Below, one piece after another: positions 1-7,523 of a stretch of 64,000 nucleotides of DNA (position 1 is the stretch's first letter; the number at the start of each line of letters is the position of its first letter). Location of the stretch: positions 398,028 through 462,027 of the forward strand of contig JABSPK010000003.1 in assembly GCA_013214065.1 (NCBI GenBank). The letters run 5' to 3'. The stretch comes from Flavobacteriaceae bacterium (GTDB lineage: Bacteria > Bacteroidota > Bacteroidia > Flavobacteriales > Flavobacteriaceae). The notes under the pieces were generated by a model. The model was given only the letters and a program-made list of their open reading frames with translations. It did not search any database and was not told the DNA's origin. Position numbers and translations under genes: made by a program.

Positions 1-515
1 AACTGATGCAAAACATGGCCGATAAGGCCGCCGAACATGGCCGCACGGTCGATTTCGGCCTGCGGATACACATGATCGTGCGGGAAACGGAGCAAGAGGC
101 CCGGGAGCATGCCAAGAAAATCATGTCGAAAATCGATGCCGAACAGGGTTCCGAGATTAGGGAAAGGGCCCTGGATGCCAAATCACTAGGGGTTGCCCGT
201 CAAACGGCCCTTCGCGACAATGCCGATTTGGACGGTTTCGTCGAAGATCATTTATGGACAGGGATCGGAAGGGCAAGATCGGGCTGCGGTGCCGCCTTGG
301 TCGGCAACCCAGATCAAATCGTAGCCAAGATCCAACGGTATATGGACCTGGGTATCCGGAGTTTTATTTTTTCGGGATACCCGCATTTGGAAGAATGCCG
401 GCTTTTTGCGGAACTCGTGCTTCCGAAACTGAAAACCGTGTCGCTGCCTGAAGTCTATGGTAGACGACCTAAGAACGAACCCATGACCCCGCTAGGGGCC
501 GCAAAACGCCAATAA
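1..515 (+). CDS. SsuD-like FMN-dependent alkanesulfonate monooxygenase, C-terminal part (5' end outside window)
   Basis: The reading frame is open to the left edge, so this is the last ~170 residues of a longer protein. The segment around nucleotides 220-420 (ADLDGFVEDHLWTGIGRAR, then ALVGNP, a YMDLGI stretch and SGYPHLEE) matches the C-terminal half of SsuD in the bacterial luciferase-like TIM-barrel family. SsuD uses FMNH2 and O2 to split sulfite from alkanesulfonates. The stop is 2 bp before the start of a sodium/solute symporter, so the two are probably co-transcribed and the symporter may bring in the substrate. The family is well supported; the exact substrate is not. Confidence 0.85.
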   Translation, partial: LMQNMADKAAEHGRTVDFGLRIHMIVRETEQEAREHAKKIMSKIDAEQGSEIRERALDAKSLGVARQTALRDNADLDGFVEDHLWTGIGRARSGCGAALVGNPDQIVAKIQRYMDLGIRSFIFSGYPHLEECRLFAELVLPKLKTVSLPEVYGRRPKNEPMTPLGAAKRQ

Positions 516-517
516 CC

Positions 518-2068
518 ATGGATATCGCGATCGTCGGGATGTATTTCGTAGCCGTTATGGTCATCGCACTTCGGGGCAAACAGGATAAGAATGCCACAAT
601 CGATGATTACTTTTTAGGTTCGCGGAATCTCAAATGGTATTCCATTGCGTTTTCTACCATTGCCACCAATGTGCATGGGTATCAGTTCTTGGGCATGATG
701 GGTTCTGCCTATCTGTTCGGTCTTGCCCAGGCGAATTTCGAAATCAATGCGATACAAGGCCTTTGGATGGCCGCCTTTATTTTCGTGCCCTTATACCTGA
801 AGGATAGAGTGGTGACGATATCGCAATTCATCAAAAACCGATTGGGTGAAACCGTATCGCGGGTGTATTCCATTGCCAATATCATCATGTTCGCCTTTTT
901 AGGAATCGGTATCGCTTTGATGTGGGGCGCCTACGTTGCCGATCTGGTGTTTCAAGACCAATTGTTGTTCATCAGTGAAGACCGATTGACCCGTTTGGTG
1001 GTCCTTATCGTTTTTTTAGGGGTATTTTCTGCGATTTACACCTATTTTGGGGGGCTAGCAGCCGTGGTGAAGACCGATATCCTTCAATTTGGGATCTTGA
1101 CCTTGGGGGGTATCATGATGCTTTGGGTCTCCATCAAAAAGCTAGGGGGTTTCGACCAGCTCTACGAAAAGACGCCTGAATTGATGCATTTGCATTTGCC
1201 CGCCGACCACCCCCAATTGCCTTGGATCGGTATGCTAGGGCTGTTCTTCTTGAATATCAATTATTGGTGTGCCAATCAAGTGGTGGTGCAACGGAGTTTG
1301 GCGGCCAAAAGTCTGAAACATGCCCAGTCGGGCCTCATGGTCGGCGGCATCATGAAGTATCTCATGGCCTTGATCGTGATCATTCCCGGTATCGCTTTGG
1401 CCGGAATTTTGGGCCCGGAAGCCTTGGCTGAAGAACCTGATCGCGCCTTTTCCTATATCGTCAATAACTTCCTCCCTACCGGATTAAGGGGAATCATGCT
1501 ATGCGCCATTTTCGCTTCATTGATGAGTACCATTGACTCCGTTTTCAATTCACTCGCGACCCTCTACTCCATCGACATCTATAAAGGCATCCTGAACAAA
1601 ACGGCTACGGATCAAGAAGTAGTCGCCGTAGGTCGAAAGACCATCTTGACGGGTCTTTTTACCGGTATTGCAACCGCGATTTTCTTGATATCCTACAAAA
1701 TTTCAAATTCCGCATCGGCTTTCACCCATGCGTTGAATGATCTTCGTTACATTTTCAACACCGGCTTCGTGGTCATCATCTGCATCGCAGCCTTTTTGAT
1801 CCTTCCACGGAAAAAATGGGCACTTTTAGGGTTCTTGGCCACCTTACCCATCAATTTGGTGACACGATGGTTGTATCCGGATATGAACTATTTGGTCCGT
1901 GCCTTGATCATTATCGTGTTGGCCTTTGCCTTGGTAGCCCTACCCAACCTATGGAAGCATGGCTTGAAGCCTGTCCATGAATATGTCGCTTTCGGTGACC
2001 GAAAAGTGAAGTGGTTCGGATTCGGATTGTTGCTTTCCTTGGTGCTATGCCATGTGGTCTGGCACTAA
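518..2068 (+). CDS. Sodium/solute symporter (SSS family)
   Basis: 516-aa integral membrane protein of the SSS/SGLT family. The N-terminal DDYFLGSRNLKWYSIAFST segment (about residues 29-47) is the typical SSS start of TM1, and a dozen or more hydrophobic stretches follow. SSS carriers couple uptake of sugars, amino acids or organic acids to Na+. It starts 2 bp after the SsuD-like gene, which hints at a sulfonate-type or related organic substrate, but that is inference from context. Its stop overlaps the stop of the convergent channel gene by 4 bp. Confidence 0.85.
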   Translation: MDIAIVGMYFVAVMVIALRGKQDKNATIDDYFLGSRNLKWYSIAFSTIATNVHGYQFLGMMGSAYLFGLAQANFEINAIQGLWMAAFIFVPLYLKDRVVTISQFIKNRLGETVSRVYSIANIIMFAFLGIGIALMWGAYVADLVFQDQLLFISEDRLTRLVVLIVFLGVFSAIYTYFGGLAAVVKTDILQFGILTLGGIMMLWVSIKKLGGFDQLYEKTPELMHLHLPADHPQLPWIGMLGLFFLNINYWCANQVVVQRSLAAKSLKHAQSGLMVGGIMKYLMALIVIIPGIALAGILGPEALAEEPDRAFSYIVNNFLPTGLRGIMLCAIFASLMSTIDSVFNSLATLYSIDIYKGILNKTATDQEVVAVGRKTILTGLFTGIATAIFLISYKISNSASAFTHALNDLRYIFNTGFVVIICIAAFLILPRKKWALLGFLATLPINLVTRWLYPDMNYLVRALIIIVLAFALVALPNLWKHGLKPVHEYVAFGDRKVKWFGFGLLLSLVLCHVVWH

Positions 2069-3135
2069 ATTTCCGATAGGCCGAATTCGGCCAAAACGAT
2101 TTCCCATTCTTGGGTCTCGGTGATTTCCAAAATACGCTGAGAAATGGCTTGTTCGAGTTCGACAGCGTCCTTTTTGATGCCAAAGGCATAAAATTGCACA
2201 TCGAATTTTAGCGGTAGCACTTCCAATTGGTTGAGGCTTGAGTCTTTTTTAATGCGGTATTGCAAAATGGGTTCGTCGTAGATAAAAGCCTCGATGTTTT
2301 CCGCTTTCAATTCAACCAATCCAGGCCGAACCCCGGAATAGGTTTGGATGTCCTTAAAGAAATGTGCTTTTAAAAAATCGTTGGCTTCGGATCCGTTGAC
2401 CGTGCCGACCTTCCGATCCTTGAAGGCATTGAAACTTTCATTGCTATTGGCCAATTGATTGACCGTTAAGCTCGAAGCGATGCTTGCGGTGAGACCGGAG
2501 ACAAAGATCAATCCACTGAACATCAGTCCCAATGCGGCGATCTTTCCAAAGCGCGTTTTCGGGGCCTTATCGCCATAGCCGACCGTGGTCAAGGTAACCA
2601 CCGACCACCACAGTCCGTCCCAAATTCCCTTATGGTCTTTCCTGAAATCCTCATTATAATGTCGTTCGCTCAACCAAGCGAGCATGCCGAAGAAGAGGAG
2701 TAGGATGAACAAGACCAAAAATCCGCGCAAAAAGTTCATATGCAAAAACGCTTCGAAAAACTGACGTATTTTTTGAATGGAGGATTGCTTGGCCACCGCG
2801 ATGCTCGAATGGGAAGCGAAAAAGGAATGGGTAAACTCCATTTGTTTGCTACGGCTACCGGTGATAGTCAAGGGGTTGATACTGACATCGATTGACCCGC
2901 TTCGTAACGAATCAAGCATATCGGCAAAGTTCATTTCGACCAATTCGTATTCGATATCCAGATCTTCGGCCACTTGCTGCCAAAGCCATACATTGATGCC
3001 TTCCAACAAACCGTCTTCATTGATGATAAAGGGTGCGGCCGGAGTGAATCCTACCCGAAGGGTATCGGCAAGCGATTGGGCAAAAAACAATTGGGTGAAA
3101 AGCAAGCCAAGAAGCAAGGCACATCCTTTTCTCAT
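2065..3135 (-). CDS. GluR0-like ligand-gated potassium channel (periplasmic glutamate-receptor domain plus K+ pore)
   Basis: 356 aa. Order: signal peptide (about 1-23), half of a type II periplasmic binding domain (S1, about 25-117), TM1 (about 136-157), pore helix and filter TTVGYGD (183-189), TM2 (about 196-222), second half of the binding domain (S2, about 235-356). This S1-TM-pore-TM-S2 order is that of prokaryotic ionotropic glutamate receptors such as GluR0. S1 carries NPLTITGSR (87-95), equivalent to the eukaryotic LTIT...R motif whose arginine binds the ligand alpha-carboxylate. S2 has YDEP, a candidate acidic ligand for the amino group. The filter is potassium-type. The likely ligand is an amino acid, not proven. 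Convergent with the symporter, stops overlapping by 4 bp. Confidence 0.9.
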   Translation of the reverse strand: MRKGCALLLGLLFTQLFFAQSLADTLRVGFTPAAPFIINEDGLLEGINVWLWQQVAEDLDIEYELVEMNFADMLDSLRSGSIDVSINPLTITGSRSKQMEFTHSFFASHSSIAVAKQSSIQKIRQFFEAFLHMNFLRGFLVLFILLLFFGMLAWLSERHYNEDFRKDHKGIWDGLWWSVVTLTTVGYGDKAPKTRFGKIAALGLMFSGLIFVSGLTASIASSLTVNQLANSNESFNAFKDRKVGTVNGSEANDFLKAHFFKDIQTYSGVRPGLVELKAENIEAFIYDEPILQYRIKKDSSLNQLEVLPLKFDVQFYAFGIKKDAVELEQAISQRILEITETQEWEIVLAEFGLSEI

Positions 3136-3178
3136 GGTAAAATGGGTTGGTTTACCATTTAAATATAGGGGAAAGTTC

Positions 3179-3940
3179 TTAATTATTCGACTGCCCTACC
3201 TGTCGTTTCAACTCTTCCATGGAGGCTTGCAGCTGTTTCAACAAACCGTGATCGGTAGTCGCATCGACATGAAAGGTCAATTTGCTGCTAACTTCCCAAA
3301 TTTCCTGGATCTGGAAGGGTTTGATGTCATATGGTGGGTAGGTCTCGTTCAAGGAAATCAACGTGATGTTGTTGGAGTTGGGTCGCTTTTCGATTTTCTT
3401 GACCATCACGGAATCTTGCAAGACCACAACATACATCTTGTTGGGACTGACATGATCGACATGCTCGATGGCCCGGGCCAGTACCCACTCCCCCGGTCTC
3501 AGGTTCGGCAACATGCTATCGCCCTCTACTTGAAAGCCGCGATAGGTCGCATTTCGAAATTCGGGTATCGGCAGGTCAAAGGCAGGAAGTTGCTGGTACC
3601 AACTGGTGTCTTGGATGTTCTGGGGGTAACCCGCAGCGGCCTTGGCATTGACCAAGACCATATTGTCCTTATCGGAGCTGTCAACGGTGACGACTTTGGG
3701 GATTACATGGGTGTGTGAAGGTTCCAGGTGTTTGGATTCGTTTTCACTGAACAGCCACAACGGATTGATCTTGAACTGACGTAACAACTCCATCACCACC
3801 TTGCCCGACAACTTCGTACGGCCACGTTCGATATCGGCTGTGGTATTCGAGATCCCCAATAACTTGGCAAACTCCGCTTGGGTATAGCCCAATTCACGTC
3901 GTACTTCGATAAATCGTTTGAGGGTCAATTCGTTTTCCAT
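3179..3940 (-). CDS. XRE/S24-family LexA-like autocleavable transcriptional repressor
   Basis: From the ATG at 3940 the protein has 253 aa; an in-frame TTG two codons upstream is less likely. The N-terminal HTH_XRE domain (about 6-62) contains LGYTQAEFAKLLGIS. The C-terminal half is a peptidase S24 domain: candidate cleavage bond Ala103-Gly104 (AKAAAGYP), catalytic Ser142 in VEGDSM and general-base Lys181/182 in VMVKKIEK. This is the layout of LexA, CI and similar repressors that self-cleave after DNA damage. It is divergent from a DNA-repair operon across 98 bp with four repeated boxes, so it probably represses that operon and itself. A perfect TATATTTG -7 box ends 3 nt before the ATG, implying a nearly leaderless mRNA. 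Confidence 0.88.
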   Translation of the reverse strand: MENELTLKRFIEVRRELGYTQAEFAKLLGISNTTADIERGRTKLSGKVVMELLRQFKINPLWLFSENESKHLEPSHTHVIPKVVTVDSSDKDNMVLVNAKAAAGYPQNIQDTSWYQQLPAFDLPIPEFRNATYRGFQVEGDSMLPNLRPGEWVLARAIEHVDHVSPNKMYVVVLQDSVMVKKIEKRPNSNNITLISLNETYPPYDIKPFQIQEIWEVSSKLTFHVDATTDHGLLKQLQASMEELKRQVGQSNN

Positions 3941-3943
3941 ACT

Positions 3944-3951
3944 CAAATATA
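3944..3951 (-). promoter_or_regulatory. Candidate -7 box of the S24 repressor promoter
   Basis: On the minus strand this reads TATATTTG, a perfect match to the Bacteroidota -7 consensus TAnnTTTG. It ends 3 nt before the repressor ATG, so the transcript would start at or very near the start codon. The nearest GGAwTATTTCC box lies just upstream at 3960-3970, well placed for autorepression. Confidence 0.55.
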
Positions 3952-3959
3952 GCCAATCC

Positions 3960-4034
3960 GGATTATTTCCAAAATATTTTTTGGATTATTTCCAATTATT
4001 GGATTATTTCCATATTTTTGATTGGAATATTTCC
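3960..4034. promoter_or_regulatory. Four-box operator array between the S24 repressor and the radical SAM repair operon
   Basis: Four copies of an 11-bp near-palindrome lie in the 98-bp divergent region: GGATTATTTCC at 3960-3970, 3983-3993 and 4001-4011, and GGAATATTTCC at 4024-4034. Start-to-start spacings are 23, 18 and 23 bp. Each has the form GGA-N5-TCC; box 2 extends to TTGGATTATTTCCAA. The boxes overlap or flank the candidate -7 elements of both genes, and box 4 ends 4 bp before the radical SAM ATG. This is what operators of a dimeric XRE/S24 repressor would look like; binding itself is inferred. Confidence 0.75.
4013..4020 (+). promoter_or_regulatory. Candidate -7 box of the radical SAM repair operon
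   Basis: TATTTTTG, a perfect TAnnTTTG match, lies 18 nt before the ATG at 4039 and between operator boxes 3 (4001-4011) and 4 (4024-4034). A repressor bound to either box would block RNA polymerase. Confidence 0.5.
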
Positions 4035-4038
4035 AACT

Positions 4039-5298
4039 ATGGATTTTGATCGTATCACAGAAAAATTGAATATCCTTGCGGATGCCGCGAAATACGACGT
4101 TTCGTGCGCCAGTAGTGGCAGCAATCGCACCAATACCAAAAAGGGGCTAGGCAATGCTTCGAAAATGGGCATCTGTCACAGTTATACCGAAGATGGGCGC
4201 TGTGTATCCCTTTTAAAGATTCTACTGACCAACCACTGTATTTTCGACTGTGCCTATTGTGTAACGCGGAAGAGCAATGATGTCAAACGAGCTGCCTTCA
4301 AGATCCAGGAAGTGGTCGACCTTACCATCAATTTCTACCGCAGGAACTATATCGAAGGCCTCTTTCTGAGTTCCGGTATTTTCAAGAGTCCCGATCATAC
4401 CATGGAACGGCTTGTCGCGGTCGCCCGTAGGTTGCGCGAGCAAAACTTCAATGGGTACATCCACTTGAAATCCATTCCCGGTTGCAGTGATGAACTTATG
4501 TACGAGGCCGGCCTTTATGCCGACCGATTATCGGTCAATATCGAGGTGCCTACCATTTCAGGTCTGAAAAAGCTGGCCCCGGATAAAAAGCATGAAGATT
4601 TCATTCGCCCCATGCGAAAGGTTACGGATGAAATCGTGCGTTACCGTAATGAGCGCAAGCTGATCAAAAGCACCCCGAAATACGCCCCTGCCGGCCAAAG
4701 CACCCAAATGATCGTGGGTGCTACCGGGGAATCGGATAAAGACATTATGTATTCGGCCACCTACTATTACCGGAAATACCAAATGAAGCGGGTGTATTAT
4801 TCAGGCTATGTCCCGGTGTTGAACGATAGCCGATTGCCGGCCCTAGGGACGCAAGTACCCGTGCTACGTGAAAACCGATTGTACCAAACCGATTGGCTGT
4901 TACGTTTTTACGGATTTCAGGTCAACGAACTTTTGAATGATCAACATCCCAATCTCGATATGGAAATCGATCCCAAACTTTCTTGGGCCTTACGCAACCT
5001 ACATCATTTTCCGGTTGACGTCAATCGCGCCGATAGGACCCTTTTGGCCCGGGTACCCGGACTCGGGATGCGATCCATTAAAAAGATCATCAAAGCACGT
5101 CGATTCAGAAAGTTGAATTGGGACCATCTTAAAAAAATCGGGGTCAGCCTGAACCGGGCGCACTATTTTCTAGTTTGCGATAGTCGGGATTGGCAACGTA
5201 AGGACCTCGATGCCGACACCATCAAAGGTCGGATCTTACAGCGATCCACGAGCAAATTCAATATCCACCAACAGCAACAATTGACCCTGTTCGCCTAA
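4039..5298 (+). CDS. Putative DNA modification/repair radical SAM protein (TIGR03916-like) with helix-hairpin-helix domain
   Basis: 419 aa from the ATG at 4039; an upstream in-frame TTG at 4018 lies inside the promoter box and is rejected. The radical SAM cluster motif CxxxCxxC is Cys67-Cys71-Cys74 (CIFDCAYC). Further cysteines at 23, 46 and 55 could bind a second cluster. The C-terminus (about 326-385) holds a helix-hairpin-helix segment (VPGLGMRSIKKIIKAR) typical of nonspecific DNA binding. This matches the radical SAM family that co-occurs with a DUF4130/TIGR03915 protein and often with uracil-DNA glycosylase; its reaction is not known to me. First gene of a three-gene operon probably controlled by the divergent S24 repressor. 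Confidence 0.85.
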   Translation: MDFDRITEKLNILADAAKYDVSCASSGSNRTNTKKGLGNASKMGICHSYTEDGRCVSLLKILLTNHCIFDCAYCVTRKSNDVKRAAFKIQEVVDLTINFYRRNYIEGLFLSSGIFKSPDHTMERLVAVARRLREQNFNGYIHLKSIPGCSDELMYEAGLYADRLSVNIEVPTISGLKKLAPDKKHEDFIRPMRKVTDEIVRYRNERKLIKSTPKYAPAGQSTQMIVGATGESDKDIMYSATYYYRKYQMKRVYYSGYVPVLNDSRLPALGTQVPVLRENRLYQTDWLLRFYGFQVNELLNDQHPNLDMEIDPKLSWALRNLHHFPVDVNRADRTLLARVPGLGMRSIKKIIKARRFRKLNWDHLKKIGVSLNRAHYFLVCDSRDWQRKDLDADTIKGRILQRSTSKFNIHQQQQLTLFA

Positions 5299-5309
5299 AC
5301 TATGAGCCG

Positions 5310-5471
5310 ATGAAAACGAATATCATGAACACTACCACTGCGAAGACCAGCTACTTGGAACGGAAAAGAAGGGTCATTTTGGATATGGGCTACGGCTTTA
5401 TCGCCTTTCGAAGCCGCACTAAAAAATCCTTGAAGACCTTGAAAAAACAGATTGGGTACTTAACCTCTTAA
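5310..5471 (+). CDS. Small basic protein (53 aa) inside the radical SAM repair operon
   Basis: ATG at 5310, TAA at 5469-5471. The start is 11 bp after the radical SAM stop and the end is 7 bp before the DUF4130 gene, so the frame fills the gap between two co-directional operon genes. The product is basic, with KTSYLERKRRVILDMGYGF in the N-terminal half and RSRTKKSLKTLKKQ near the end, and shows no signal peptide or cysteine cluster. I recognise no family. It could be a nucleic-acid-binding accessory subunit or regulator. The tight packing favours a real gene; lack of known homologues keeps confidence moderate. Confidence 0.5.
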   Translation: MKTNIMNTTTAKTSYLERKRRVILDMGYGFIAFRSRTKKSLKTLKKQIGYLTS

Positions 5472-5478
5472 TACTACG

Positions 5479-6255
5479 ATGATGAACGAAATGAAAACCT
5501 TGATCTACGATGGAAGTTTCAACGGCTTCCTAACCGCGGTGTATATCGCTTTTGAGCAAAAATTACAATTGGCCGACATCCAAAAGAACGGCAAGGACCA
5601 AAGCGGTTTGTTTTCGGATAACGAAACCATCTTTACCAATGTCGAAAAGGCCAAACGGGTTTGGAACGGGGTTCGAAAAAAGAACTACAACGCCATATCC
5701 AATATTTACTTCGCCTTTTTGAGTGAGGCCAGCGGAATCGAAATGCACTGTTATCATTACATCCGGAAAGTAATGGAACAACAGGGGAAACATACCGATT
5801 TCAGTGATGATGTTATTCTCTATGTCAATGCACAGGCCAAAAAAGTTGGTCGCGAAAAACACCGCATGGAAGCCTTTGTCCGATTTCAATTGACCAAAGA
5901 CAACATCTACTTTGCGAATATCGAGCCTGATTTCGATGTCTTGCCTTTGATATCAAAACATTTTAGAAACCGCTATGCAGACCAGAAGTGGTTGATTTAT
6001 GACGTGAAACGGCGCTATGGGATATTCTATGATATGGAAGGGGTCGAGATCGTTTCCTTGGATCTCAATGAAGTCCATTATAACCGAATTGCCCGTAACA
6101 AGGCCTTTGAAACGGAAGAATACGAATACCAATCGTTATGGAACAACTATTTTAAAAGCACCAACATCCAATCAAGGATCAATCGCAAGCTCCACACCCA
6201 ACATGTTCCCAAGCGTTACTGGAAGTACCTAAGCGAGAAAAAAGAAGCCGTTTAG
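5479..6255 (+). CDS. DUF4130 / TIGR03915-type probable DNA metabolism protein
   Basis: 258 aa. The C-terminal part has the family hallmarks: a KRRYGIFYD segment (about 177-185), a LWNNYFKSTNI stretch and the HVPKRYWKYL ending. This family is the constant genomic partner of the TIGR03916 radical SAM protein and in many bacteria is fused to a uracil-DNA glycosylase domain. Here it stands alone and no glycosylase is adjacent. An alternative start at Met5 (5491) fits the family's usual YDGSFNGFL beginning equally well. Probably acts with the radical SAM protein on damaged or modified DNA; mechanism unknown. Its stop overlaps the convergent methyltransferase stop by 4 bp. Confidence 0.82.
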   Translation: MMNEMKTLIYDGSFNGFLTAVYIAFEQKLQLADIQKNGKDQSGLFSDNETIFTNVEKAKRVWNGVRKKNYNAISNIYFAFLSEASGIEMHCYHYIRKVMEQQGKHTDFSDDVILYVNAQAKKVGREKHRMEAFVRFQLTKDNIYFANIEPDFDVLPLISKHFRNRYADQKWLIYDVKRRYGIFYDMEGVEIVSLDLNEVHYNRIARNKAFETEEYEYQSLWNNYFKSTNIQSRINRKLHTQHVPKRYWKYLSEKKEAV

Positions 6256-7022
6256 TCCGATTTTCTAGCCCTTAGACATAAAAAGGCAGGAAACGCCATG
6301 AGTTCCTTGTAGTGTTTGGGGTCCGATTGCTTGAACTCAGGAAGCGGTTTGGGTTCTATGAAAGCGTCAATGACGAAACCATTTTCCAATATAGGTTGCA
6401 TACAATCATGGAGGGATCGGCGATAACTATCGACTACGACTTTCTTTCCGAAACCGGACCAAGTCGCTTTCACGGCCTCGATTTCAAAATAGTTAGTGGA
6501 TTTAAAATACCCGTAGCAAAAAAAAGGGTGTTCGATGGATAGGACGATTTGGCCACCCGGGCGTAAGACCCGATTGAACTCCTTGAAAACCCTGTCCCAA
6601 TCTTCGATATAATGCATGGCCAACGCACAGAGTACGGCATCGAAACTGGCATCATCAAAGCGATCTAAGGGCGTAGACAAATCGTGTACAAAGAACTCTC
6701 CGGCTTTCGGATTCCTTTTTTTCGCCAGCTCGACCATTTTCGGGCTGAAGTCGAAACCGGTTACTTTCGCACCTTGTTCCAAAAGGATCTCAGCATATTT
6801 TCCCGGACCACATGCCGCATCAAGCACATGCTTGCCAGCTACCTCTCCTATAAGGCTTAAGGTATTCGGACGATCATACAGGGCGTTGTGGGGCTTGGTG
6901 TCGATTTTAGCGTCATAACGTTCCGCTAAAACCTCATAAGCCGCCCGCACTGCATCTTTTAACGGCTTTTTATTTGCTTTTTTCCCCCACAAAGCGATCG
7001 CTATCGTTTTTGAACAACACAT
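6252..7022 (-). CDS. Class I SAM-dependent methyltransferase
   Basis: Up to 256 aa. A Methyltransf_11-type Rossmann fold is visible: motif I LDAACGPGKYAE (about 67-78), an acidic residue after strand beta2 (GFDFSP) and RVLRPGGQIVLSIEHP (about 152-167). The substrate cannot be told; it may be a small molecule. The longest start (ATG 7022) overlaps the upstream gene by 53 bp. A TTG at 6992 or a GTG at 6950, just past the upstream stop, would also keep the fold intact, so the start is uncertain. It forms a two-gene unit with the Tudor/CarD-like protein. Confidence 0.8.
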   Translation of the reverse strand: MCCSKTIAIALWGKKANKKPLKDAVRAAYEVLAERYDAKIDTKPHNALYDRPNTLSLIGEVAGKHVLDAACGPGKYAEILLEQGAKVTGFDFSPKMVELAKKRNPKAGEFFVHDLSTPLDRFDDASFDAVLCALAMHYIEDWDRVFKEFNRVLRPGGQIVLSIEHPFFCYGYFKSTNYFEIEAVKATWSGFGKKVVVDSYRRSLHDCMQPILENGFVIDAFIEPKPLPEFKQSDPKHYKELMAFPAFLCLRARKSD

Positions 7023-7494
7023 TGAAACTGGTCAAAGACCCATAAATCCTAGTGATGTACTGTTGCAATTCGACCTTGTCTTGATCATCAAGGGTCTTGC
7101 TGCTGTTGATCTTTTGTTCCATGACCCGCAGTCGATCGCGAACCATAACGACTTTATGGAAAAAAGTGGCAATTGGCATTTCTTTGGCAGCGAGGTCCTC
7201 CCCAGGTTCCAAAATCAACTTCCCTCCTTTCCACTTATCGGCCAAGGCCACCCTTTCATGGGTATCGCCCCATTTTTTCAAAATAGAGACCAAACTGCTT
7301 TCCACATCAAAAAGACTGACGGTATCCACATCATCATCCGCACGTTCAATGACTTCAAATTCCGAATCCAAAGCGATGGTTTCCAGCCCATTTGTAATGA
7401 AAGTGACCCAATAGTGTTGTGATGAGACATTGGTGACCACCCCTTTTCCATATTCCGGATGGTCGATTCGGGATCCAATACCCAATAACTTCAT
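6970..7494 (-). CDS. Conserved protein with N-terminal Tudor/CarD-like domain
   Basis: 174 aa. The N-terminus, IGSRIDHPEYGKGVVTNV (about 5-22), resembles the SH3-like/Tudor domains found in CarD, Mfd and the C-terminal tails of UvrD/PcrA helicases, which bind RNA polymerase. The UvrD homologue in this window (30117-32444) ends with a similar GSLVNHSRFGRGKVLKI segment. The rest is helical and acidic with no recognised domain. Function unknown; an RNA-polymerase or DNA-metabolism accessory role is inference. Confidence 0.6.
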   Translation of the reverse strand: MKLLGIGSRIDHPEYGKGVVTNVSSQHYWVTFITNGLETIALDSEFEVIERADDDVDTVSLFDVESSLVSILKKWGDTHERVALADKWKGGKLILEPGEDLAAKEMPIATFFHKVVMVRDRLRVMEQKINSSKTLDDQDKVELQQYITRIYGSLTSFNVLFKNDSDRFVGEKSK

Positions 7495-7523
7495 ACTTGC
7501 GATTTTAGAACCTTAAAAATACC

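Noticed and set aside
2777..3718. 313-codon plus-strand frame antisense to the channel and S24 repressor genes
   Set aside because: Both antisense genes are clear family members; this frame resembles nothing and spans two unrelated genes.
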